Origin: Clostridiales bacterium
GTDB lineage: Bacteria > Bacillota > Clostridia > Christensenellales > Aristaeellaceae
Length of the DNA: 23,756 nucleotides
NCBI GenBank assembly: GCA_004556545.1
Contig: SFGO01000071.1
Span: forward strand, 1-23,756
Reading direction: 5' to 3'
The translations under genes and the position numbers were made by a program. The notes below the pieces were generated by a model. The model worked only from the letters and a program-made list of their open reading frames with translations, ran no database searches and was not told the DNA's origin. Positions 1-6,541 of the stretch are shown one piece after another. Within the stretch, counting starts at the first letter, position 1. The number at the start of each line of letters is the position of its first letter.

Positions 1-135
1 CCAAATCCTCGTTTCGGTTGACGGCTGCCAGTCGCTAGCTGCCTTCGGCAGCTGCATCCACTGGATGCGCGCTCCTTCTCGCCGCCCTATAACCCCGGCC
101 AGTGCCTCCTGCACCTCCACTTTTTTGATACTCTG
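1..135 (-). repeat. Interspersed modular repeat, copy R1 (truncated by window edge)
   Basis: Read on the minus strand from 135, this begins CAGAGTATCAAAAAAGTGG and continues into the GCAGGAGGCACTG and CCGGGGTTATAGGG blocks shared with the other four copies. After that it diverges into its own cassette, with hairpins GCATCCA/TGGATGC and AGCTGCC-gaa-GGCAGCT (about 36-70). It lies directly 3' of the hairpin that follows the Cys-rich protein gene, in the same orientation as that gene. The far end is outside the window, so its flanking duplication cannot be tested here. Confidence 0.8.
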
Positions 136-167
136 AAACCTCCCGCCGTCAGAACGGCAGGAGGTTT
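136..167 (-). terminator. Terminator-like hairpin after the Cys-rich exported protein gene
   Basis: A 32-nt stem-loop: AAACCTCC pairs with GGAGGTTT and GCCGT with ACGGC, with one C/A mismatch and a 4-nt loop. It begins 15 nt beyond the stop codon at 182. The expected U-tract is missing because repeat R1 begins immediately after the stem on the minus strand. Confidence 0.7.
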
Positions 168-181
168 CGCATTTGCGCCTT

Positions 182-1255
182 TTACGCCGCCGGTACGAGC
201 CGGATCAGTTTCACAGCCGAGTCCCCATCGGCAAAATCCAGTGTGAAGGACGCTTCCTTGCCCTGCGACGCGAACGCCAGCTCCGTTTCCGCGCCGTTTT
301 CAGCCAGCAGGCGAAGGGTGCAGCCCTCCAGCAGCTCGGCGGGCAGGGTGAACTTGACCTTTCCTTCGGGCTGGGTCAGCTGACCGCCGCGCTCAAAGCC
401 TATGACCATCAGCGGTTTGCCGCTGGCCGTTTGGCCCATGCGCACCAGCGCCTCGCTGCCGGGCAGGGGATTCCCCTTGGCTGAAGCGCCTTCCGCCAGC
501 GTCAGCCGCGCGCCGTCGCTGACTTCGCCGCATACAGGGCAAAGGGTGAATTCTTGGACGGTCTGATCGTCCGCCGTCAGCTTGCAGGCAATGGCAGCGC
601 AGGCGACGGCGTTCTGGTAGCGGCATCCGCTGCGGCGGCAGTCCGCCGTGTGGGTGCCGTCGGTTTCCGGCGTCCAGTCGCCGTACCAGTGACCCAAAGC
701 GGCGGTTTCCCGATTGGTGAAGCTGTAGCTGCACACGGTACAGGTATGGGTCGTATAGCCGCCCTTGGTGCAGGTGGGCTGCGTGACGGTGTTCAGGTAG
801 CTGTGCCCGGTCGCGGGGATGTCCACGCGCGTGGTGTAATCGCAGTTTTTGCAGGTGTCATAGGCGCCCCAGCCGATTTCGATGCAGGTGGGCGCCTTCG
901 CGTCGTGCGGTTCACGGTCATGCGGTTCGAGCGCGCCGTATGCCGTCTGGCACACAGCGCACTTTGCCTGCTCGGTGCAGGTGGCCGTGCCGCCGGAATG
1001 CGGAACATGATCATCCAGATAGGCGAGTTCGTCTCCGTGGCCAAGGGAGCACTTATAATAACCTACATGAGAGGGCACGTTGTTGATATAATAGTTTCCT
1101 CCATAGCGAACGCGCACAAACTGTGTTGTTTGTCCGCAGATGGCGCAGTCCCGAAAGATTATATCATCCGCGGCCAACGCCGCGCCCGTGGCCAGCAGCA
1201 CCAGCAGAGCGAGAATACAGGCCATCCACCATTTCTGCATCTTCATCGTTTTCAT
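182..1255 (-). CDS. Exported cysteine-rich (zinc-ribbon-like repeat) protein of unknown function
   Basis: This is a 357-aa protein with an N-terminal signal peptide (hydrophobic core about residues 10-25, likely cut after ALA near 29). Residues about 35-245 hold several CxxC pairs, including CAIC, CAVC, CKNC, CTVC and CPVC. They sit in a repeat of the type ATGHSY...PTCTKGGYTTHTC, seen in large secreted proteins of gut Firmicutes. The last ~110 residues form a Cys-poor, probably beta-rich domain. No LPxTG anchor or transmembrane tail is visible. The start has a strong AAGGAGG site 9 nt upstream, and the tetR stop codon overlaps that site, so the two genes are probably cotranscribed. Metal binding by the CxxC pairs is inference; no enzymatic motif was recognised. 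Confidence 0.75.
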   Translation of the reverse strand: MKTMKMQKWWMACILALLVLLATGAALAADDIIFRDCAICGQTTQFVRVRYGGNYYINNVPSHVGYYKCSLGHGDELAYLDDHVPHSGGTATCTEQAKCAVCQTAYGALEPHDREPHDAKAPTCIEIGWGAYDTCKNCDYTTRVDIPATGHSYLNTVTQPTCTKGGYTTHTCTVCSYSFTNRETAALGHWYGDWTPETDGTHTADCRRSGCRYQNAVACAAIACKLTADDQTVQEFTLCPVCGEVSDGARLTLAEGASAKGNPLPGSEALVRMGQTASGKPLMVIGFERGGQLTQPEGKVKFTLPAELLEGCTLRLLAENGAETELAFASQGKEASFTLDFADGDSAVKLIRLVPAA

Positions 1256-1270
1256 TGTTTGGTTCCTCCT

Positions 1271-1966
1271 TCATGTTCCATTTTCGTCAGGGTTCAGTTC
1301 AAACTGCATGGACAGCGAAGCAAACAGCGCGTCCATGACTTTTTTGGCCGCAGCGCGAAGATCCACGCCCGCTGCATACGCAATGATCTGCGCCCGTTCC
1401 TCCTGCGGTACATGGAACACGCACAGGCTCATTTCCAGAAAACGGCGGATTTTCCTTTCCAGCGTGAAGTACGGATCACACCGGCGCGCCATGAAGGTGC
1501 GCATCATTCCCGCCGTGCCCAGCTCCGTTTCGTAGAAATCACCGGCAGTGAAGGCGGGCAGGTATGCGCCGAAGGCGGCTTGCAGCTCCACCGCCGTGCT
1601 TCGGTGGATGATTTCCGCCGAGGCAGGGTAGGTGTACGCCTCCACGTAAATATCCCGCAGGTTTTCGTTCATCTCCGTCAGCGCCAGCTGCAGCGCCGTT
1701 TCCACGGCGTAAACATGCGCCGGTGTGGGAATGTCCGCCGTCAGCGTCCGCGCCATGTCGAACTGCCTGCTGAATATGATGCCGACGAATTCCGTCAGTA
1801 CGCCGTCCTTTGAGTGGAAGATATTCTGAAACGAACCGGCCGATACGTCGGCTTCCTTCAGAATTTCCGCCACTTTCGTGCCGGTGTATCCTTTTTCCAG
1901 AAAAAGGCGGGCACAAACCGCCAGCACTCGTTTTTTTGCGTCTTGACTGTCGTATCTGCGGGGCAT
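1271..1966 (-). CDS. TetR/AcrR-family transcriptional regulator
   Basis: This is a 231-aa protein. An N-terminal TetR helix-turn-helix lies at about residues 10-60, with recognisable segments ARLFLEKGYTGTKVAEIL and ADVSAGSFQNIFHSKDGVL. A helical ligand-binding/dimerisation domain follows. The reading frame stays open upstream to 2329, but the start at 1966 is chosen because the TetR domain begins there and an AAAGGA site precedes it. It is the first gene of a two-gene operon with the Cys-rich exported protein, 15 nt away. A 6-6-6 inverted repeat overlaps its own promoter, which suggests autoregulation. The ligand is unknown. Confidence 0.9.
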   Translation of the reverse strand: MPRRYDSQDAKKRVLAVCARLFLEKGYTGTKVAEILKEADVSAGSFQNIFHSKDGVLTEFVGIIFSRQFDMARTLTADIPTPAHVYAVETALQLALTEMNENLRDIYVEAYTYPASAEIIHRSTAVELQAAFGAYLPAFTAGDFYETELGTAGMMRTFMARRCDPYFTLERKIRRFLEMSLCVFHVPQEERAQIIAYAAGVDLRAAAKKVMDALFASLSMQFELNPDENGT

Positions 1967-1983
1967 GGGTTTTCCTTTCACAA

Positions 1984-2001
1984 ATTGGATGACGTTCCAA
2001 T
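1984..2001. promoter_or_regulatory. Candidate TetR operator
   Basis: Inverted repeat ATTGGA-N6-TCCAAT lies 17 nt upstream of the tetR start codon. It overlaps the 3' edge of the -10 box and the expected transcription start. Position and symmetry fit an autorepressor site; binding is inferred. Confidence 0.5.
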
Positions 2002-2026
2002 TATATATTATTTTGAAAAAATACAA
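2000..2026 (-). promoter_or_regulatory. Predicted promoter of tetR operon
   Basis: On the minus strand a perfect TATAAT (2005-2000) is preceded, 15 nt upstream, by TTGTAT (2026-2021). The -35 match is modest and the spacing short; the -10 and its overlap with the inverted repeat are convincing. Confidence 0.5.
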
Positions 2027-2070
2027 GCCTTTTCCGTCATTCGAGAGGATAAGGAACATAAAGAGGGCGT

Positions 2071-2102
2071 AAAAAAAACCGCCCGTGATCGTTTCACGGG
2101 CG
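2071..2102 (-). terminator. Rho-independent terminator of the dus/GH127-like operon (distal hairpin copy)
   Basis: On the minus strand a stem CGCCCGTGA/TCACGGGCG with a short loop (2102-2079) is followed at once by eight Ts (2078-2071), a textbook intrinsic terminator. Its 24-nt core is an exact duplicate of 2345-2368, with repeat R2 between the two copies. Only this distal copy kept the T-tract. Confidence 0.9.
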
Positions 2103-2344
2103 CAGTCTGTCGAAAAACCCAAAGTTGGCCGCAGTTGCCCGCAAACAGCGCTTTGCGGCCCGCCCCGCCGCATGGCGTGGCGGGCTTCGGACTGCGGTAG
2201 CCCTTCGGGCTGTCCTCGTCCTCGGTGCTGCGCCCCCTTAAGCTGGTTTGCGGGAAAGTGCTGCGGCACAAGGGTTAGGGGCTCCGCCCCTATAACCCCG
2301 GCAGGAGGCAGTGCCTCCTGCACCTCCACTTTTTTGACACTCTG
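2103..2344 (-). repeat. Interspersed modular repeat, copy R2 (complete, 242 bp)
   Basis: Read on the minus strand it runs from CAGAGTGTCAAAAAAGTGG (2344) to TTTTTCGACAGACTG (2103). In order it holds the short GCAGGAGGC/GCCTCCTGC hairpin, the core with the AGGGGC/GCCCCT hairpin, the GTGCCGCAGCAC block, and then CCCGCAAACCAGC. Next is a cassette of about 100 nt with AGCCCGAAGGGCT and a GC-rich CGCCATGCGGCG-type stem. The GCGCTGTTTGCGGG arm closes the outer helix. Both sides carry the identical 24-nt hairpin (2079-2102 and 2345-2368). Confidence 0.9.
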
Positions 2345-2370
2345 CCGCCCGTGATCGTTTCACGGGCGGC
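2345..2370 (-). terminator. Proximal hairpin copy after the 498-aa exported protein gene
   Basis: This hairpin lies 12 nt beyond the stop codon at 2383. The stem GCCGCCCGTGA/TCACGGGCGGC is complete, but repeat R2 begins immediately after it, so there is no T-run of its own. It is an exact 24-nt duplicate of the hairpin at 2079-2102. Confidence 0.8.
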
Positions 2371-2382
2371 GAAACAAAAACA

Positions 2383-3879
2383 TTATTCACCGGCAGGCTG
2401 GGCCGTCAGTGAGTCGCTCAGCATTTGCTGAACCAGCGCAGTCCAGTCGCTTTCCGGCAGGTCGGACAGGGACACGGCTCCGGCGGGAACGGCTTCGGGC
2501 ACCCAAGGGGTACGGGTAGTTCCGTTCAGGGTGAAGGTGCGGCCCGTCCGCTGACCGCCGCCCACGGTCAGCACCGCGTTCAGTTCGGTAGCCGCTTTCT
2601 GGGGGCTGCGGGAAGCGAAGGTCATGTCCAGATTCAGTTCGTATTCGTCAAATTCCTGCGCGTCCGGGGTTTCCTGATCCGGGGTCAGGCTCAGCTCCAG
2701 CTGGATGCGGCAGTTGTCCCGGCCGTCCTCTTCCTGGCCGGTGGAAACCTGCCTGCGGTACAGGAAGGCGATGGCCAAGGGCTTCTCCTGCTCGCCTTCC
2801 GCCACGGTATAAGCCGCCTCGCCGACGGGCTGGCTGATCAGCGTGCCCTGCGTGACGCTGACGTCCGTGACGCTGCTATAGGTGAAATAGCGCAGCGCAA
2901 CCAGCCTTTCCTGACTTTCGATGGTGATCTCGGTGTTGGGCTCGCTGTCCTCTGCCGTGGTCAGGCTGCAGCCCAGCGTCACCGCGCCCAGTTCCGGGTC
3001 GGAATAGGGCATGGAAATCTTCAGCGCCAGCAGATCGCCCTTCAAAGAAACCCTGCGGTCAATGACGAGATCGCCCTCCAGCGGCAGTGCGTCCACCGCC
3101 GCGAAGTAATAGGGCTGCCATTCCGGGTTCAAATACTGCGCCGCCTGCTCCTCGCCGAAATGATTCTTCAGCCGCTGGATCAGATCGTCATCCGCCAGCA
3201 CGTCCAGGATCAGCTGCTTCAGCTGGGCCTTGACGTTGGAAGGCGCAATGCGGTATTGGGTGCTCACAGTGCCGGTGCCGTCCTCCAGCTTGCCCAGCTC
3301 CGTGCTGCCCCGGTAGCCCTCCATCCAGATGTCCATCCGGGTCAGACAGGTTTCCAGCGCGGGGGCCAGCCATTCGTCCGGCGTATTCAGGGAAGAAAAT
3401 AGCGGCAGCATCCGCAGAAAGGAAACGGGAATGCCGCTGTCCTTCAGCGCGGCGGACAGCCGGGCGTTCAGCGACGCGCCCACGCTGCCCTCGGCCTGTT
3501 CCGTCCGGGACAGGTTCAATTCGTACCACTGGTCGGACCAGAGATCTGTCTGAAAGCGCAGGGCGGGGTTTTCCCACTGAAACCGGGCGGTGGTTCGGAC
3601 GGTATCGCCGTCCATCAGCCGCAGATCCAACCGCTGCTGCTCCACCGTTTCGCTGTTTTTCCGGGTGTGGATATAGTCCCACTGGAAGGAAAGCGGCGCA
3701 TCTGTCCCATCGGTCTGAACTTCCAGCGTGCCGGAAAATCCGCTGCCCGCCTCCAACTGCTTGAGCAGCTTTTCCGCTACGGTGTAGCCCTGCGCGCTTT
3801 CGGCCAGCGCGCCTGCGCAAAGGCACAGGCACAGCGCCAGCGCGCCCCAAAAGCGGAGTACTCCGTTCCGTTTTCGCAT
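2383..3879 (-). CDS. Exported protein of unknown function (498 aa), last gene of the dus operon
   Basis: The signal peptide covers residues 1-26, with hydrophobic core GALALCLCLCAGALA. There is no clear lipobox after it, so it is probably secreted or periplasm-facing. The remainder is a soluble, Thr/Ser/Gln-rich, probably beta-rich chain with alternating polar strands (for example SFQWDYIHTRKNSETVEQ), somewhat like LolA/LppX-type folds; no family was recognised. An AAAGGAGG site 8 nt before the ATG supports the start. It follows the 541-aa exported protein by 28 nt. The two share general architecture (leader, long beta-rich body, short acidic helical tail), so they may be distant paralogues working together at the cell surface. 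Confidence 0.7.
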   Translation of the reverse strand: MRKRNGVLRFWGALALCLCLCAGALAESAQGYTVAEKLLKQLEAGSGFSGTLEVQTDGTDAPLSFQWDYIHTRKNSETVEQQRLDLRLMDGDTVRTTARFQWENPALRFQTDLWSDQWYELNLSRTEQAEGSVGASLNARLSAALKDSGIPVSFLRMLPLFSSLNTPDEWLAPALETCLTRMDIWMEGYRGSTELGKLEDGTGTVSTQYRIAPSNVKAQLKQLILDVLADDDLIQRLKNHFGEEQAAQYLNPEWQPYYFAAVDALPLEGDLVIDRRVSLKGDLLALKISMPYSDPELGAVTLGCSLTTAEDSEPNTEITIESQERLVALRYFTYSSVTDVSVTQGTLISQPVGEAAYTVAEGEQEKPLAIAFLYRRQVSTGQEEDGRDNCRIQLELSLTPDQETPDAQEFDEYELNLDMTFASRSPQKAATELNAVLTVGGGQRTGRTFTLNGTTRTPWVPEAVPAGAVSLSDLPESDWTALVQQMLSDSLTAQPAGE

Positions 3880-3907
3880 GGGTCGGCCTCCTTTGATGGC
3901 TCAGGCG

Positions 3908-5533
3908 TTACAGCCCCAGCAGTTCCAGAAAAGTCTGATAATCCTCGTCGGACATGGCGTCCTGCAAGAGCGCCGCATCGCCGTCCGGCAGCGCCGCCAG
4001 CGCGGGAAGCAGCTTGCCCGCCGCCCGCTGGAACAGCTCGCCCTGCAGCGCCGCCAGCGTGGCCGCGTCGGCGGTATCCAGATCCACGGTCGTCAGGGAA
4101 GAAGGCGCGGTGTATTCCGTTACGCCCACGGGCTTTTCGCCCACCTGATAGGAGCCGGACTGCATGGCCTGCAGCGTATCCACGTTCTGCTGAACGCTGG
4201 AGCCGTCGATGGTGATCTGCACGGTGGGGGCGGAATCATCGCTGCTGCCGGAGGCGGCCAGCGCCTGCACCGGGTCGAAGGCGGTGTCGCCAAAACGAAG
4301 CACATACTCGCCCATGTTGGTCTTGCCGTTCAGCCGGGTCACGTTGACCGTGCCGCTGAGCACGCCGTTTTCCCACAGAAGCTCCGGCACCAGCTCGGTG
4401 GAGGTGGTAGTGCTGGTCTTTTCCTTGGAATCCTGCTCTTTGACAGTGTTTAAGATGCTTCCGGAAACGCTGACGCCCTGCTGACCCGCGTCACGGCCCG
4501 TCAGGTCGTATTTCTGAGTGTCGGTCCGGGTCAGCTTGCCTTCCTTCAGTTCCAGCGAGCTCTGGACGGACAGCTTGCGACCATCCTCGCTGACGGTCTG
4601 GGTGCGGCTGGCTTCCGCCGTCCGCTTTTCGATCTTGCCCTTGGGCCGGTTGAATTCCAGACGGTAGGTGTCCTTGTCGTTGCCGTTCTCGCCCCGGATA
4701 AAGGCCCACTGGTAGGCTACGGTATAGTTGACGTCCCCGATGGATACGTTGCCCTTGATGTAGACGGCCAGATCATCGCCGTCCTCGGCGGTGCGGTACA
4801 GAGCCACGGTGAAGCCCTTCTTGAGGGTCATGCTCTGCAGCTGCTGCCGGAAGGCTTCGTCCATGCCGCAGCCGAGCACCGCCGCGATCTGCGGCTGAAG
4901 GGTCTCGGCCTGTTCGGCGGTCAGCTTGGCCAGCCGAACCCATTTGCCCTTGTCCATGTTTTTGATGGTGTAGTTGGCCTTCTTTTCTTCGGCGTAGGGC
5001 TGGATGCCGTCGGTGAGCTGGCGGTAGCAGGCTTCCGCCTCGGTCAACGCCGCGTTCAGGTCGAAGGAGCCGTCAGGCTGCGTTTCCGCTGTATCATCCG
5101 CCGGTTCAGCGGGGGCTTCCTCTTCCGGAAAGAGCGCGTCCAGCGCGCTTTGGGCGGCGGTCAGCTCCCGGTTGGGCAAAAGCTCCGTCCGAAGAACGGA
5201 ACGGCCGTTTTCCTGCGTTTCTTCCAGCGTGAACAGGCTGTCCCCGTCCACGGAAATGCCCATGGAGGTGTTGTCCCCGCTGACGCGGCCCTCCACGGTG
5301 ATATGCTTGAGCACGTTGTTGAGCAAAGTCAGGGTGCTTTCGTTATAGGGCGGCAGCGTTTTCAGCTCGTAGCTGACGGAAAGCTGCGCCTCGCTACCAT
5401 CGATCCACGGGGACAGCAGACTAACCATGTCCATCGCTTCCGCCCGGGCCGGGCGCAGGGCTGCCGTCATGCCAAGGCACAGACACAGGGCCAGCGCCAG
5501 CGCAGCCGACGCGCGTTTCATTGCTTTTTTCAT
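3908..5533 (-). CDS. Exported protein of unknown function (541 aa)
   Basis: The frame is open upstream, but the start at 5533 is chosen because it opens a classic signal peptide (MKKAMKR then ALALALCLCLGMTAAL, cleavage near ARAEA). Its ATG also overlaps the dus TGA as ATGA, indicating translational coupling. The mature protein is rich in Thr, Asp and Glu with predicted beta strands. An acidic linker lies near residues 130-155 (EEEAPAEPADDTAE), and a helical tail ends in FLELLGL. No catalytic motif was seen. It is 28 nt upstream of the 498-aa exported protein and probably functions with it. Confidence 0.72.
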   Translation of the reverse strand: MKKAMKRASAALALALCLCLGMTAALRPARAEAMDMVSLLSPWIDGSEAQLSVSYELKTLPPYNESTLTLLNNVLKHITVEGRVSGDNTSMGISVDGDSLFTLEETQENGRSVLRTELLPNRELTAAQSALDALFPEEEAPAEPADDTAETQPDGSFDLNAALTEAEACYRQLTDGIQPYAEEKKANYTIKNMDKGKWVRLAKLTAEQAETLQPQIAAVLGCGMDEAFRQQLQSMTLKKGFTVALYRTAEDGDDLAVYIKGNVSIGDVNYTVAYQWAFIRGENGNDKDTYRLEFNRPKGKIEKRTAEASRTQTVSEDGRKLSVQSSLELKEGKLTRTDTQKYDLTGRDAGQQGVSVSGSILNTVKEQDSKEKTSTTTSTELVPELLWENGVLSGTVNVTRLNGKTNMGEYVLRFGDTAFDPVQALAASGSSDDSAPTVQITIDGSSVQQNVDTLQAMQSGSYQVGEKPVGVTEYTAPSSLTTVDLDTADAATLAALQGELFQRAAGKLLPALAALPDGDAALLQDAMSDEDYQTFLELLGL

Positions 5534-6540
5534 TCTGAATCCTCCTGACCGCGGACTTCTTCCCAAAGGCGGAGGAGCAGTCCGCGCAGCTCCTCCTCGG
5601 TTTTGGCCAGATTCAGCTCCCGCCGCAGGGCCGTGGCCCCGCGCATGCCGCCGATGTAGTGGCCCAGATGCTTGCGCATTTCCAGCACGCCCTGCCGGGG
5701 GCCTTTGTAGCCCACCATCCATTCCAGATGGAGCAGAGCCGTATCGATGCGCTCCCGGGCCGTAACCGGCGTGACGGGCCGTCCGTCCAGCGCTTCCCGC
5801 GCACCCCGGAACAGCCACGGATCGCCCATGGCTCCCCGGCCGATCATCAGGCCGGAACAGCCGGTTTCCCGCAGGATGCGCTTCGCGTCCTCAGGGGCGA
5901 ATACGTCGCCGTTGGCGAGTACGGGGATGGAGAGCTGCTCCCGCACCCGGGCGATGGCGGCGTAGTCGGCCTGCCCGGAGTACTGCTGTTCCCGCGTGCG
6001 GCCATGGACGCACATCCAGCGAAGCCCCAGTGATTGGGCGGCCTTGCCCAGCTCCACGGCGTTCATGGTGCTTTTGTCAAAGCCCAGCCGGGTCTTCACC
6101 GTGACCGGCAGATGGGTGTGGTTCACCACGGCCTCCATGACGCGGTAGGCCTGATCGGGACTCCGCAAAAGGGCGCTGCCTTCCCCGATGGAGACCACCT
6201 TCCGGGCGGGACAGCCCATGTTGACGTCCAGCGAGCGGAACCGGCCCAGCTCGGTGATCTTCTGGGCGGCCTCGCCCATGATGACCGGATCCTTGCCAAA
6301 GAGCTGGCAGGCGGTGTTGGTCTCCTCCGGGTGTACCTGCAAAAGCTGGGTATACACCCGGTTGCCGGGCTTGGCGCACAGATAGCCGATGGCGGAGACC
6401 ATTTCCGAGCAGGCGTATTCCGCGCCCATCCGATAGCACAGCACCCGCAGGGGCCAGTCGGTAATGCCCGCCATGGGGGCCAATGATAAAACGGGCAGGC
6501 GCGTCGGATTCATCCCATTGTTTTCCGTCATTTCCGTCAT
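5530..6540 (-). CDS. dus: tRNA-dihydrouridine synthase (DusB-like)
   Basis: An FMN-dependent enzyme that reduces uridines in the tRNA D-loop using NADPH. The (beta/alpha)8 domain starts with LAPMAGITDWPLR (FMN-binding, about 20-32). The catalytic cysteine is in NMGCPARKV (Cys110 from the chosen start). The substrate/FMN segments VHGRTREQQYSG, VLANGDVF and MIGRGAMGDPWLF follow in order, and the C-terminal helical domain is present. The length, 336 aa, is normal. The start is uncertain: GTG 6555, ATG 6540, 6531 and 6513 are all in frame. ATG 6540 is chosen because it lies one base after the upstream stop codon, typical of coupled translation. The downstream exported-protein gene overlaps its stop by ATGA. 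Confidence 0.93.
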   Translation of the reverse strand: MTEMTENNGMNPTRLPVLSLAPMAGITDWPLRVLCYRMGAEYACSEMVSAIGYLCAKPGNRVYTQLLQVHPEETNTACQLFGKDPVIMGEAAQKITELGRFRSLDVNMGCPARKVVSIGEGSALLRSPDQAYRVMEAVVNHTHLPVTVKTRLGFDKSTMNAVELGKAAQSLGLRWMCVHGRTREQQYSGQADYAAIARVREQLSIPVLANGDVFAPEDAKRILRETGCSGLMIGRGAMGDPWLFRGAREALDGRPVTPVTARERIDTALLHLEWMVGYKGPRQGVLEMRKHLGHYIGGMRGATALRRELNLAKTEEELRGLLLRLWEEVRGQEDSE

Positions 6541-6541
6541 A

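Noticed and set aside
1967..2329. N-terminal extension of the TetR protein by 121 residues
   Set aside because: It would read through the promoter, the T8 terminator and repeat R2; the TetR domain starts at 1966 with its own ribosome site.
2103..2344. Repeat copies as a classical IS remnant or group II intron
   Set aside because: No transposase or reverse-transcriptase fragment, and no recognisable intron domain V found by eye. Terminator-associated insertion does recall group IIC introns, but those do not duplicate the hairpin.
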